Counted from the first letter of the stretch, positions 23,497 to 34,775 are shown. The stretch is DNA of 64,000 nucleotides from Paramacrobiotus metropolitanus (GCF_019649055.1 NW_026570311.1:62001-126000); one strand, 5' to 3'. Notes: generated from the sequence alone by a model not told the origin. A program made the numbers and translations.

Positions 23497-24634
23497 ATGA
23501 ACAACTCTGACGCGATCCATTCTACCAGTTCGGATGGAATGGTATGGAACGTACCAGCGCGTGCTAGACTAGGCGCTTGCATTATTCAAACAGCACTCAA
23601 CTCCGCCATGGTTATCGCCTTCATCGTATACAGGGAGCTACGTACATCCTTCACCATTTATTTACTGTTTCTCTTCTGCGCCAACATAATCTACGCCGTC
23701 GGGCAGTATCCGCTGGAGGTCATCCGGCAGGGCTTTCCCGGTGGCTACTGGCTACCGCACAGCGTCTGTTGTCTGCATATGTACTTAAATTATGCCTTCG
23801 CCCCGGTTGCTATGCACATGCATGTACTGATCACTCTGAACCGCCTCTGGGCCACCACGTTTCCTCTCTCGTACAAGCAGGTGTATTCTAAGAAAGTGGC
23901 TGCGTCACTGTGCGTGCTGATGGCCGTATACGTACAGCTTTTATGTTTACCGTTGGTTGTACTGGATTTCTTGTACTATCATCTGCCTGAACGTGAGTAC
24001 GGCTGCATAGTCAATACCGAAGCACAGGTGGTGTACAGCGCTGTCGTGGCCATTGTCAGTACCGACGTGCCGGTTGTGGTTGTTTTGGGAGCGTATCCGT
24101 TATTGTGGTACAAAGAGAAGCAGCGGCGAAAGACCCGTTTGGGTATGAAGGCGGAGATGACGACAAAAACTAACCTAGGAGGTCCTGCCGATGTAAGTTT
24201 TTCTTATTGCAGTGCCAATTGATAGAGCAGTAAAAGCGGCATCTTTCTGTTGTGATTATTTGAGCAAGTTAAAGCAGTTACCGTACATAAAATGCTACAC
24301 ATGCCTACAGTATCTTTAAATAGCCCATAAATCGTTCAAGTTGTCACCCGTTATAGGCGAACACTTTCCGAAGAAAAGCTCCCTCTACTTCGCGGCCCTT
24401 TGTGATTCTGACATTACTGACATTTAGTGTGACCATTTGCTGGACCCTGATCAAGTGCTATGGACGACTGATATTGTTACTGGAGGTGTTGGTGACTTAC
24501 CCGGTCTCCGACACACCACCAGCGTCATGTTTGTGATGCAGGCGGTGCTCGATCCCCTTCTGTTTGCTTTCTCGCTTCGTAACTTTCGAATGCACATCTT
24601 GAGAATAATATGCTGCAGAGCAAAGCCCAAATAG
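23497..24634 (+). pseudogene. type B GPCR with one-base deletion in TM6
   Basis: Exon 1, 23497-24192 (MNNSDAIHST), is intact through TM5 with YPLEVIRQ, NRLWATTFPLSY and YGCIVNTE, and has the family GTAAGT donor at phase 0. Exon 2 starts at 24357 after TTATAG and reads TM6 in frame up to the Trp of the CWxP motif at 24441-24443. There the paralogues have TGGACCCCTGAT but this gene has TGGACCCTGAT: one C is missing. The frame then runs to an early TGA, while TM7 (LDPLLFAFSLR) and the normal end at 24634 stay open in the shifted frame. Because the rest is clean, this is either a very young null allele or a homopolymer error. An AATAAA at 24676-24681 follows. Confidence 0.82.
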
Positions 24635-25388
24635 CTGCGTTGCGAATTTGACTATTTTCAGATAGGTACGATAAAAATAAAATCTGTATACTTTGCAAGT
24701 GGGTTATCTTACGCTTACAGCTTCGCCGCCGCTCACACCTTCATGATACGCATTTTATACCAATGCACGAGTACATATGCTTCTCTTTAATTTCCGATTT
24801 TCTTTAATTTTTGTTTTGCTTCTTTGTAATACGATAATGGCATTAGCGACTTACTGTAGATAACGATATATTTGCTCCACCTGTTGTTGTCGTATCACCT
24901 TAGTAAGCGCACTCACATGTTTGGTTTCTCTCGGGACCAGCCTTTTAAATGAACGCGCTGAATAAATAAGAAAGATTCAGGTATCTTGCAAATGTAACCC
25001 GCAGTGCTCGAATTACCCTATTCCCCGCACTGCGATGCGGGTACATGAAATGTGCAACCGCGCGCATGCTGGAAATTTGCATAACAACTAATGGATCGGA
25101 CTATCAGCCTGTCTACGAGAAACTTAGCAATGCTAGAAACATGTGTACCATAATATCAAAATATCTTTTATGAAATTCAATCAAGTATTCACCAGTGAGG
25201 ACGACTCAAAGCAATACGCTCAACTACTGGTATTTTTTACCTTGCTGACAAAAGTATAAGGGGTTGGTTAGTCCTGTTTCTATTTGGGTTCTGAGGAAAA
25301 TATCACGATATACAACAACTGATTCAAGTTTTAACGAAGCCGTGCCAATCATAAACTGCTCAGCAATTAAGAAAGCGCTATATTCATT
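24635..25388. other. intergenic, ancestral to a duplicated spacer
   Basis: No gene. The stretch around 24930-25130 is recognisably similar to 28765-28990 (for example AATAAATA followed by a GAAAGATTCAGG-like phrase, CTCGAATTAC versus CCCGAATTGC, and TCAGCCTGTC versus TCGGCCTGTC), supporting segmental duplication of the flanking genes. Confidence 0.6.
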
Positions 25389-26399
25389 ATGAACCGGAAC
25401 AATTCCACCACCTCTACAGCATTCGTGGCGGCATCGGTGCCGGCTATCGGAATTTGTCGTATATTCATCCTAATTACCAGCTTCATTCTCAACTCCATCG
25501 TTTTCACTGTGTACGTAACGCAATCGAAAATCCGCACGCCTTTCTCCGTTTATATAATCTCCCTGGTAGTGAGCAATATTCTGGACGTTATCCTCTTCTT
25601 CCCTTTTATGATCGCCAATAATCTCGGCACCAGCGATAACCATTTCATTTTTGGTGAACCTGGCTGCGTGGTGTACGGCTACGGCATCGCCATAATCCGC
25701 TCCTGTTGTTTGTGCTCACACGCCCTCATCACACTAAACCGCATCTGGGCCATGACCTTTCCGATTTCCTACAAAAATATTCACGGTTTCCGCTTTGCCA
25801 TTTGTGTGTGCATTTTTGTCCTTATCGCTGTCCATTCGGTAATGGTGCCCGGCGTGATTCTGAACGAGAAGTTTCGGCCACGCCCCGTCAAAACATATGG
25901 CTGCTGGTATCAAGTGCACGCCGAATCGACAATCAGCTCCATCGGCATTGTTTTATTCTACATATTCCCGCTGATAATTCTCTCCTCGTATCCGTATTTG
26001 TTTTTTAAATATCTTCAGACCAAAAAGCGTATTATGGCGCAGGATGCTCGTACGGGAGTACTCAGCGAGAACAAGGCCAGCCGCACCTTTGGGATTGTGA
26101 CGCTGTTATCATTCTGCACCATTGTCTGCTGGTTGCCGGAAGAACTGGTCACGTTTTTGATGATGGCGACGTGGAGTAAAGGCAGTGTGCGGGCGTATCC
26201 CATCGTCAGCTTGCTGAGCTCCTTTCAAGTTTTGCTGGATCCGTTGTTTCTTCTCATCAGCTCCAAAGATCTGCGTTACGGCTTGTTGAGTATGGTCTGC
26301 GGTAGGAAGTATATGCAGGAGGAGGTGGCCACGCTGAACCTGGTGACGTTCGCCGCGCGCAGCAACACAAGGAATTACACAATTCAGTCGCATGCTTAA
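25389..26399 (+). CDS. type A orphan GPCR, 336 aa
   Basis: Single exon, start MNRNNSTTST. TM1 FILNSIVFTVYV; loop QSKIRTPFSVYI; TM2 SNILDVILFFPF; TM3 EPGCVVYGYG to NRIWAMTFPISY; ECL2 YGCWYQV; TM5 FPLIILSSYPYLFFKYL; TM6 CWLPEELV; TM7 DPLFLLISS; helix 8 KDLRYGLLS. It lies directly 3' of the type B gene at 23497. The same B-then-A order is repeated at 26942 and 29.2 kb, where the A member is a relic. Intact. Confidence 0.88.
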   Translation: MNRNNSTTSTAFVAASVPAIGICRIFILITSFILNSIVFTVYVTQSKIRTPFSVYIISLVVSNILDVILFFPFMIANNLGTSDNHFIFGEPGCVVYGYGIAIIRSCCLCSHALITLNRIWAMTFPISYKNIHGFRFAICVCIFVLIAVHSVMVPGVILNEKFRPRPVKTYGCWYQVHAESTISSIGIVLFYIFPLIILSSYPYLFFKYLQTKKRIMAQDARTGVLSENKASRTFGIVTLLSFCTIVCWLPEELVTFLMMATWSKGSVRAYPIVSLLSSFQVLLDPLFLLISSKDLRYGLLSMVCGRKYMQEEVATLNLVTFAARSNTRNYTIQSHA

Positions 26400-26941
26400 G
26401 AATTATTCTCAACTTATCCAACGGTTGCACGGTTTGTTCTTGAGCACGTTTTATCAGCCGAGCCGATTCGATTCGACGACTGAAATTGTGCATGCGTACA
26501 AGATTCATGTGCTCACATGTAGCACAGATGCTTTTTTTACGCTGGCTTGCTTCGCGAGCGGGCTTAACCGACCCGCAGTGCAAAATGCTACCCTTGGCTT
26601 GGTTTGTGCGGTGCAGTCTTGAATTTCCTAGTGCAAATTACGTAACGCTGACAAGTTAAATACCGTAGCATAAGGCATACCGACTGTCATCTAGGTATCC
26701 AGCCCAGCAATGTCTCTCTACTCGATAGTCATTAAAATTTTATAAACGACCCTTTTGACATCAATATCCGTTCTTTTTGCACGTAAACTAAGCGTATTCA
26801 AGCAGTTACCATGCCGATTCATACATGTACATCGATCCTGCCATTTTTGTACAGTCGCTCGCGGAGCAAACACAAAGTCAGTTCCGCCACGATTTAAAAA
26901 GTGAAACGCCTAAAGAGAGATCCCTATCGTTAGCCGTAAAC
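26400..26941. other. intergenic
   Basis: Spacer before the third array B gene. An in-frame upstream ATG at 26825 would add 39 residues to that gene, but it is not conserved in paralogues and is treated as 5' UTR. Confidence 0.5.
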
Positions 26942-28246
26942 ATGAACGATTCTAGTACAACAAACCATTCCATTATTGCGGATGGAATCGTGTGGAACGT
27001 ACCGGCACGGACTAGGTTGATTTCTTGCATAATTACAACACTACTGAACGCGGCGGCGATCATTGCGTTCGCCTTATACAAGGAACTACGCACATCCTTC
27101 ACAATGTACTTGCTGTTCCTCTTCTCCTACAACATTGTGTACACCGGCGGACAATATCCCCTGGAAGTCATTCGACAAGGTTTCGCTGGCCGCTACTGGT
27201 TACCACACAGCGTGTGCTGCCTGCACATGTACCTCGTGTGGGTCATCGCCCCGGTGGCTATGCACATGCACGTGCTGATCAGCCTGAACCGCATCTGGGC
27301 CAGCGCCTTTCCTATCTCCTACAAACAGGTGCATTCCAAGAAAGTGGCTGTCATCCTGTGCGTGTTAACGACCGTGTACGTCCATCTGGTGTGTTTGCCG
27401 GTGATCGTTCTGGATTTTATATACTACCATTTGCCGGAACGACAGTACGGCTGCTTTATTAACACCGAAGCGCAGACTGTGTACAGCGCCATCGTGGCAA
27501 TTATCAGCGGGGATGGCCCGATTGTGGTCGTGGTGGGGGCGTATCCGTTTCTGTGGTACAAGGAACTGCAGAGGAAAAAAAGACGGTTGGGGAAGGCGTC
27601 ACGATTGATGACAATGATGTCTCGACTGGGGACTAATACAGATGTAGGTAGTCACTAGGTACCAGCAGCTTATACCGCTGTCAGGAGGTGGCTGCTGCTA
27701 AAAACAGGAATGGCCGAATTAATTTAATTTAATCCGAATCAGAGGAGGTAGCACATTTCCGGCTAGGATGATAATCATTTAACACGGAATTTTTAACCCG
27801 GCTCGTTCTGTTCGTTATATTGTGAATGTATAACGATTTCACTAACATGTAATACCAGCAGCGGCTTTGTAGTGATCTTATCGAGCTTCGTACACAGCTA
27901 TTAATGCAGATGCGCACTAGTACTGTAAATCAAAATTAACGAAATGCGCTGAAATTGTTGCACCTTATAGGCCACCCATCTTCCAAGAAGAAAACTTTCA
28001 GTTTCGCGACCGTTTCTGATTCTGACACTATTGACAATTAGTGTGACAATTTGCTGGACCCCTGATTATGCCGTGTGGACGGTTGATATTTTTTGGGGTG
28101 TGGGCGATCAACCCGGTCTGCGAAACACCACCAGCGTAATGTTTGTGTTGCAAGCGATCCTTGATCCCATTCTGTTTGCCGTGTCGTTTCGCCGCTTTCG
28201 AATGCTACTGTTGAAAATATTGTTCTGCAGATCTAACCCAAAATAG
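26942..28246 (+). CDS. type B orphan GPCR, two exons, 325 aa
   Basis: Exons 26942-27643 and 27971-28246; phase-0 intron with GTAGGT donor and TTATAG acceptor at the same codon as in the 21760 gene. Start MNDSSTTNHS with glycosylation sites. TM1 IITTLLNAAAIIAFALY; loop ELRTSFTMYL; YPLEVIRQ after TM2; TM3 Cys in HSVCCLHMY; MHMHVLISLNRIWASAFPISY; ECL2 RQYGCFINTE; TM5 GPIVVVVGAYPFLWYK; TM6 CWTPDYAVW (Tyr replaces the Gln seen in relatives); TM7 LDPILFAVSFR. AATAAA at 28322-28327. Intact. Confidence 0.86.
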
Positions 28247-29199
28247 CTGCTGTATTGGTAGTTGAATAATGTTGCAAGCGGGATAAGAGCACGGCACTGT
28301 TGGAGTTTTGGACTTCGAAACAATAAAGAATTAAATCTTCACTGGCTGTGGCATTTCGCTTGACAGCCCCCAAACTGAAACTTTGTTTAAAAACAGCTGC
28401 AAAGGCGCTTCTTTTGTGTTCCCCGTACCGTTACTTCAAGATTCTCATGGCACAAAACATGCATCACTGCTTAAAAATTAGATTACAGTAGAACCAAGTA
28501 GCCAAGCTCTTTAATCATATCATTCCGTTAACTTTCTTCCGGTCCATAAAATGCGCAACTTCCCTCTGCGTCACATTTGCATTCATAACTCGTTTAATTT
28601 ATCGATTTAATATGATATATTTACTCATGAATATTTATTTGTTTATTCTTTATTGTGAAATTTTTGCTCGTTGTGTAATAAAAGTACCAACTGCTATCTA
28701 TGTGCCCCTTTTTATGTGATTTGCCACCTTGTAATGCGCGGATATATCACTGGTTTCTGTGGTTCCCAGAGCAGCCCCCGCAATGATCGAGTTGATTAAA
28801 TAGAAGAGATCCTGGCAACGTGAAAATATACAGTAGCTGCAGTACCCGAATTGCGACCACCACGTATAATCTGCGAGTAGCTATAATGCGGGTATGTTAC
28901 ACTTGCATAGTCCTCCATTGTCGGCAATTGAATAACAAATATTGGATCATGTGTCGGCCTGTCGAGAAGGAAACAACGAGCGTCCAAAACACGAGTGTAA
29001 CTGTACCCTGTACAACAATACGAATAGAGATGTCAGATGGCTCTGTGCTTCTGCGTAATTGAGTGAAGTGTTCATTAGTAAACAGGCAAATACACCGGTC
29101 GTAATTATCATGTTATTAAGTTTATAATTCGACTAGAATTTATTCCCTTTTTATTTCAATCTCGATCAAATTATCATTATATACTCTGTAACTGTCAGT
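28247..29199. other. intergenic, second copy of a duplicated spacer
   Basis: No gene. The part 28765-28990 is the diverged counterpart of 24930-25130 (see that entry). Confidence 0.55.
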
Positions 29200-29440
29200 G
29201 TACCAATTACTAACTGCAAATGTGAAAGCTCTGAACGTCATCGAATTCTTTCTTTTTATTCCTGTTAATGGTTTCGGCGCTAACAACAATCACTACATTT
29301 TCAGCAAACCCGGTTGTGTTGCGTACGGCAACAGCACTGCCAGTAAAAGCAGTACTCGTAATCGCTTCTGTTGCCAGTGTTTCCATGCCTTTCTTACTAC
29401 CATCCCCATTCTGCTCCTGACCGTTCCTGTTTTCCTAGAA
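29200..29440 (+). pseudogene. type A GPCR relic (TM2-TM3 region)
   Basis: The plus frame over this stretch reads LNVIEFFLFIPVNGFGANNN then HYIFSKPGCVAYGNSTA, which aligns with LDVILFFPFMIANNLGTSDN and HFIFGEPGCVVYGYGIA of the 25389 gene. The DNA similarity continues a little past TM3 (a CTTCTGTTGCCAGTGT phrase versus CTCCTGTTGTTTGTGC) and then fades. There is no start, TM1, or TM4-TM7. It sits 3' of a type B gene exactly as the intact type A gene does at 25389, so it is best read as the decayed second member of a duplicated pair. Confidence 0.75.
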
Positions 29441-30164
29441 AGATTTTAGATGAATCTCGCTTATCGAGATTGAATTGCCGTTATTGTTTGGCGTGCACCA
29501 GCAGCACGGCGAATCAGACATTTCAGTCGGACGACTCAGGGTAATCGCATGGACTTTTGTGGCGTGGTACGTATGTTGTACCGCCCGTACATGTACCTGT
29601 TATTTCCTTTGAAAGTGCTCGCTGCGTGCACCGCTCCCCAAAAGCGGCTTTATTTAGCATGAAAACGAATAAGCGGCTTAGCATTTAACGGATCCCGTGG
29701 ACGTCATAACTACCACTCTGTACTCTTAAGTATTATTTTTAAAATGCCTTTTCAGAAATCATTTCCGGGTTGGCTTCGATCTTTCCATTATTGAACGACT
29801 ACAAATAGAAAGTTCCAATGACGACAGTATAATAAATCTGTGATAACAATTTTTTTGATGTGTAATATCTAAACCTCCGCCTAATAACCAAATAACTTCA
29901 GAGGAGCTCACTGAAAAAAAATAAATCTGTTCTTCTAGTCAGCATAACAATTTCGTGTGGCAGAATATTACGTTAACGTCAAGTCCGCCAGAAACAAAAC
30001 GATAAAGCACAACCAGCACAGCACAATTCAAACTGCTGCAGAACTGACGAAGTTAAAAACAAAAAGTTTCTGCGCTGAAAAGGAAAGCTCCCAATAACGT
30101 AGTCGTTTTGCAAAAATATTCTGATCTATGATTTAACGGTAAAGATAGGCAGTAGCCGCTGTCT
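29441..30164. other. intergenic
   Basis: AT-rich, no supported feature. Confidence 0.5.
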
Positions 30165-31283
30165 TTAGACGTCGCTTTGCCGGCTTTCCTTTTTTTCCAT
30201 CTGCAAACGGCGGATGCATTGCATAGCGGCCTGACGCCATTGCTTTGACGCCACCATACACAACACCGGACTCAGGGTGCAATCCAGGGCAAATAAAAAA
30301 TTAACCAGAGCCAGCATCCTTACATCCATAGATCGTGTTGTTGTCATCCCCAAAGAATATACCACGTGACCCGGCGTCCAGAACAGCAGAGAGTTGACGA
30401 AGAGGATGGTCAGCACCGCAAAATGCCGATTGCGATTCTGTGCACGGCTACCTTCGTGGATGTGTACTTTTCTGCGGGGAGTGCTCACTTCCACCGACGA
30501 TTTGCCGTTTCGAGTCACAGAACCGCCAGCTTTCTGCACTGACTGTTTAATTGTGACAGCGTTGGTTTTGCGAAGGATTTTTACTTTCCAAAAGACTACT
30601 GGATAAATAATGGTGACTAGCGCCTGTGGTAACGGATGCGTGATATATCCGTACAGAGCACGATAGAAGTAGTCGTGAGTGTAACCGAAGTTGTACATGC
30701 ATAAATGTCCGAGAACGGGTCCACGCGCGCGACAGTCGTGATCGAGAAATACCGGTAACGACAGCGCATTAATAACGACGACAACTGCAATAATCAGGCA
30801 AGCCGCTAGTTTTCGCGTGTGCCGCACTCTGTAGCTAAAGGGAAAGGTCACCGCCCAGAGCCGGTTGACGCTAATCAGGACATGTATACATACGACACAC
30901 GCACTGGTAATCTGCGCGCAGTATAGGTCAAATAAACACCAGTATTCGCCGAAAATCCAGCGCAGTTTAAGGAAATTGCTGATATGCGCTACGTTACTGG
31001 TGCAAGATTTAATGAAGTCGAACGCCGACAGGGTCACAATGTAGCTGTTAAAGGGCGTCCAGAGTTGTGCAGAGTTAATGTAGACTGCCAGAAGAAAACT
31101 GTTACTACAGTAACTGATTATAGCCAGAATCATGTATAGATAACCCATGTAAACGGTATTTGGTGTTACAGGCACAACATCCGTGGTTGCATTGGACGTG
31201 TTATACATTTGATAACTCTCGTTGCCCAATGATGAGTTTATACGATGCCCGCTAACAAAAGGATTGTAAGGGCGTAAAACCAT
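30165..31283 (-). CDS. divergent class A orphan GPCR, 372 aa
   Basis: Single exon, ATG at 31283. The N-terminus has several NxS/T sites (NSSLGNES, NTSNATT). TM1 holds YCSNSFLLAVYI; loop LWTPFNSYIV; TM2 LSAFDFIKS; TM3 Cys in EYWCLFDLYC; end of TM3 VNRLWAVTFPFSY, the NRxW variant again; ECL2 Cys in GHLCMYNFG; a long basic third loop of about 60 residues (SVQKAGGSV, STPRRKVHIHEG) with possible phosphorylation sites; TM6 LLFWTPGHVVYS, where Phe replaces the Cys of CWxP; TM7 TLSPVLCMVAS, lacking even the DP of its neighbours. It clusters with the array by position and the TM3 motif but is a clear outgroup. An in-frame ATG at residue 26 is an alternative start. Confidence 0.84.
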   Translation of the reverse strand: MVLRPYNPFVSGHRINSSLGNESYQMYNTSNATTDVVPVTPNTVYMGYLYMILAIISYCSNSFLLAVYINSAQLWTPFNSYIVTLSAFDFIKSCTSNVAHISNFLKLRWIFGEYWCLFDLYCAQITSACVVCIHVLISVNRLWAVTFPFSYRVRHTRKLAACLIIAVVVVINALSLPVFLDHDCRARGPVLGHLCMYNFGYTHDYFYRALYGYITHPLPQALVTIIYPVVFWKVKILRKTNAVTIKQSVQKAGGSVTRNGKSSVEVSTPRRKVHIHEGSRAQNRNRHFAVLTILFVNSLLFWTPGHVVYSLGMTTTRSMDVRMLALVNFLFALDCTLSPVLCMVASKQWRQAAMQCIRRLQMEKKESRQSDV

Positions 31284-32730
31284 TTTGTCACCTTTAAGGA
31301 GCTTTTTACTACAAACTGCGAAGTCTGTCTAACGTTTCGCAAACCCGAGCTATGGAAATGCAGAACTTCAGAATGTGGTTTCTGCAGCGTATCAGCGAAG
31401 AAAACAAATATGGCGAGGTGTACTTAACATTATAAGATGTCGGAATCACCTTAGGATAGAATTGACCTTCGTAGTCACTATTACTATAGCGTTAAGTAGT
31501 GGTTTAAACCAGCAACTCCTTCTCGAGTTCCCATTTGCATATAAGGTTTGCTCCCAATGCTTTCCCGGGTACGAAGGTGGAGCTCTCTTGGAAAGGAAAG
31601 GTTACTGCCAGGGCTTCTGACAAGGAATCCCATCTTTCTTTGCAAAAACGTGACTGCTCGTGACAATAGCCAGTAGGCTGGGAATTCAGTGCTGTTTTCC
31701 ATAGTTTTCTGGGGAATCCCTCGCATGCTCTACCGGGATCTCTCTCTGCCATAGTATCGGCACTGCCATAGCATAGTGTCACTGCCGTATGCGTTTCGCT
31801 TCAGTATCAGCTGCTATGAAAGGTGTTTACCATAATTGCCGCTGCATTATCGACATGTCGTCGTAATTCTCCTGGGGCAGATGATCTTAGTTGCATTACA
31901 GGGGGCAGTTGCCTTTTGCTGGCATTCTTTTGGCCTTTACATTAGTTTCGTGGCTTTCCAGAAAACTGGTCCGGATTCTGCTCGTTTGAGACGCGTATTA
32001 TCCTATCGTATTTGACCGTAGTTGACGGGTGTTATCCTCACGTATTTGACCGGTTAAATTCAGCTGTGTAAACTTACCAGTGACGGAGAGATCAGTACGA
32101 TAGGAATAATTTCCGTAATAATCTATCCTATGACCAACTCGACCACAGAGTATAAGCTGATAATCTCGATGCGGTACAGCTACGCCTAATAACCTACGCG
32201 AACAAGAACTGCATCTCCAACGATAATTTAATTCTAAAAACTCAGAAGACTGCAAAAACTGCAGACTGCAAACGAAGACTGCAAAAACTCAGAATTAGAA
32301 CGCAGAGATGCCAAAGTACTGCCATTATATAGACTCGACGCATCTGTATAAGTTGCTCTCAAATATACCACGTATTGGGACTGTGATGCGAATTGTATCT
32401 AGGTCAACACTCTCGAGTGCGCAACAACTCACGCACTGATTTGTGAGTCAGTCAGATTCACTGATACCGCCGCGCGCATTGGTCAGATGGAGAATCGGTT
32501 GCTGGATTAGGAAACCGAGCTATGGAGCTCGGTTTTATAATTCGCGCTTACATTCATGACCGCTTGTCAACTCGTTCCTGCGCTGCTGATAAACGTTCGT
32601 AATGATCCAGGCTGCATTAACTGTATGTAATTACGCTGTACTTAATGTAGTTCGTCTTAAGTTTTAAGACAATAAGGTTTAATTAATTAAACTAATAATT
32701 AGTAACTGAGCGAAAATTTGATGAACTAAC
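31284..32730. other. intergenic
   Basis: Open frames on the minus strand (31484-31782) have no motif, and the two overlapping frames look like chance. Nothing else supported. Confidence 0.45.
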
Positions 32731-32734
32731 TAGA

Positions 32735-32840
32735 GTCATTCACGCCTAATTAGCACATTTAGCACCTAATTAATTAGCGAATCTGCCCCTAATTAGTAAT
32801 TTCGCACCTGGTTTTTTAAACACCTAATTAGCAAATTTAT
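32735..32840. repeat. degenerate CACCTAATTAGC tandem repeat
   Basis: The phrase CCTAATTAGCAMATTT recurs about four times with loss and gain of TTAATT units (CGCCTAATTAGCACATTTAG, CACCTAATTAATTAGCG, CCCCTAATTAGTAATTTCG, CACCTAATTAGCAAATTT). A short degenerate satellite. Confidence 0.6.
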
Positions 32841-32997
32841 TACACATGAAGAAAAAATTAATATTACTTAACGACATAATAAGAGAAACGCCGGTGATAG
32901 TGTTGGGGCATGTGGCCAGCCTCAGCTCGGCCGCGGAGTCTCGAGGAAACGTCAGAACATGCTCGACCACCGGAAGGAGCGTATGCGTCGAGTGGGA

Positions 32998-33132
32998 CAC
33001 CTGATGCGTGGCCAGGTGAATAGCTGCTTCCTGGTACGTGGCCAGGGAGGTTTTGCGGCACCTGATTCGTGGCCAGGTGATGCCCTGATACATGGCCAGG
33101 GTGATGGATCCTGATTCGTGGTCAGGATGTAT
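32998..33132. repeat. GC-rich minisatellite, CCTGATTCGTGGCCAGG units
   Basis: About five units of roughly 25-32 bases share CCTGRTDCRTGGCCAGG (CCTGATGCGTGGCCAGG, CCTGGTACGTGGCCAGG, CCTGATTCGTGGCCAGG, CCTGATACATGGCCAGG, CCTGATTCGTGGTCAGG). The 127-codon minus frame across it (32824-33207) is only open because of the repeat and is not called a gene. Confidence 0.75.
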
Positions 33133-33352
33133 GAGTACACCTTCCGGTGCGGTTCTGTGCGTACCATGGCGAGAAAGCTGCGCGAGTGAGAACTGGCCTT
33201 TATTCAATATTTTACAAAGTACCCATGCGTTAGTTTAAACAGTACAACATGATGCTAAAGAGGGGTGGGAAGGCGGGTAACTTCCAGCAGTTGAAAGGTC
33301 ACATTCAACCTTAACGGTTGCAAAAATTATATTCGATCCGACACGCGTGCAA

Positions 33353-33830
33353 AACCGTAGTGCATATGAAGCCCAGTATTACATACTTGTCTAAGTGCGG
33401 ACAGAGCCATAAAACAATTAACCATGTGCGGGACCAGTGGTCGTGGCCTACCGCTTTGAACATGGAACAGCCGCTTCGTAAGTAAATAGAAGCCGACGAA
33501 TCAGCAACCTGTTACCTTGCACAAGTGTAACAATGGTAACATTTGTCTGTAACAGCGGCATATTAGGGAAACTGTTACTGGTCGATACTAGCGTGTGCAC
33601 ATGCCATTAATAAAACCGTAACGACGAGTCGGTATTCAATATACATATACTCGTATATCTGTACTGGACTAATTCGTCGTTACTGTACAATATGGTTTCC
33701 ATAAAAGTATGTCCATTACGCCATGCTTAACATTCTATCTAGTGTATTTACTCGTAGTGATCGTATTATTAATTGGGAAATTACTTATATGCTTTTGTAT
33801 AATGAAATAATTTAGGTATTTATGCTGTTA
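33353..33830 (+). repeat. 478-bp terminal inverted repeat, left arm
   Basis: Begins AACCGTAGTGCATATGAAGC and ends GGTATTTATGCTGTTA. Its reverse complement is at 34846-35323, the same length, with no mismatch seen in the stretches compared by eye. Such long, near-identical arms mark a foldback or long-TIR DNA transposon that inserted recently or is kept alike by gene conversion. Confidence 0.92.
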
Positions 33831-33958
33831 GGTTCAAGTAAATATGGAAATCACTGCATAATAATTACCATTACTACCTTTATTTATAAAATTAATAAGC
33901 CACGACCACACTGACAAACAAACAAAAAACAAAAAATTCCGACCATGGAAAAACGGCT

Positions 33959-34216
33959 TTAGGTAACAGCAACAAAATCGCTGTGGTTTTGGTGTACAAA
34001 ATCTTCTTCCGTGAAATGATTACGACACACAATATCATGCTTTGATGGGAGACGCAAGTTACCGCAAAACTGGATCCATAAATTGCGAGTAGGGTAACCT
34101 TCTTTAGGAACATGATGAAACGATAACTTTGGCGACTGCCCAACTTCCAGCGACTGTTTCTTTGTTCTCGTACCTTGTTCGCTTGGACAGTTCAGCACAA
34201 AACACTTCGTCACCAT
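33959..34216 (-). CDS. THAP-domain protein, transposon-borne, 85 aa, truncated
   Basis: ATG at 34216 (MVTKCFVLNC). It shows the C2CH zinc-finger signature of THAP domains: CFVLNC (C-x4-C) near the N-terminus, FHHVPKE, a central Trp in LWIQFCG, then VCRNHFTEEDF giving C-x2-H-F. Missing is the AVPTIF-like end of a canonical THAP, and the frame stops after FVAVT. In known proteins THAP domains bind DNA; in P-type transposases they recognise element ends. With only the finger present it could act, if expressed, as a repressor-like fragment; more likely it is a remnant. It could also be an exon spliced to something I cannot see. Confidence 0.72.
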   Translation of the reverse strand: MVTKCFVLNCPSEQGTRTKKQSLEVGQSPKLSFHHVPKEGYPTRNLWIQFCGNLRLPSKHDIVCRNHFTEEDFVHQNHSDFVAVT

Positions 34217-34732
34217 GTTTAACGTCACCACCACAAAAAATGAAATCAATCAAAATTTTGCATGGCTGTTATGACCCGATATATTAATAAACTGCATACA
34301 ACATAAAATTATTTCGTTGCTAGCTTTTAATTTGCAGTGTAATGGCAAAACCGATTTCATGAACAAATGCATGGTAATGATGGCAGTCATAGACACGTAA
34401 TCACTTTTGTGACCCAGTAGCTATAGCATACGAGAATGTGCTATTATTGTAGTTACAATACCACCAGACAGAGATTAGAATCGTCTGCTCAGTATTGTTC
34501 ACTTAAATGCTACCAGTGGACATATAATATACATAACAGTGACCAGCAGACGCAAGATGGAGTAGCTGCCGCCTGCCACTCACGTTACTGTCTTTCCTAT
34601 TTTAGCTCTGAATGCATTGAACGGAGCTGACTAAGTAAACAAGCAAACGGTACGGCGGCGAGGAAGCGGTCAAAGGGCCAGTCCCGCACATATTCTTGGT
34701 CTGTTCCCTTTCAAATACCTCTACTGTCCACA

Positions 34733-34775
34733 CTTAGACAAGTATGTAATACGAGGCTTCATATGCACTACGGCA
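34733..34775. repeat. extra copy of the transposon terminus
   Basis: Matches the outer end of the right arm (35279-35321) over about 40 bases with small changes (TAATACGAGGCTT versus TAATACTGGGCTT). It lies about 70 bases inside the inner edge of the right arm. The preceding sequence, a CAGTCCCGCACAT phrase, also echoes CTGGTCCCGCACATGG of the arm at 35239, so this is probably a diverged second terminus. Confidence 0.75.

Noticed and set aside
31484-31782. Two overlapping minus-strand frames of 80-92 codons
   Set aside because: Neither has a motif, and overlapping frames both being open suggests chance composition.
32824-33207. Minus-strand frame of 127 codons
   Set aside because: Open only because it reads through the minisatellite; no domain or signal peptide.
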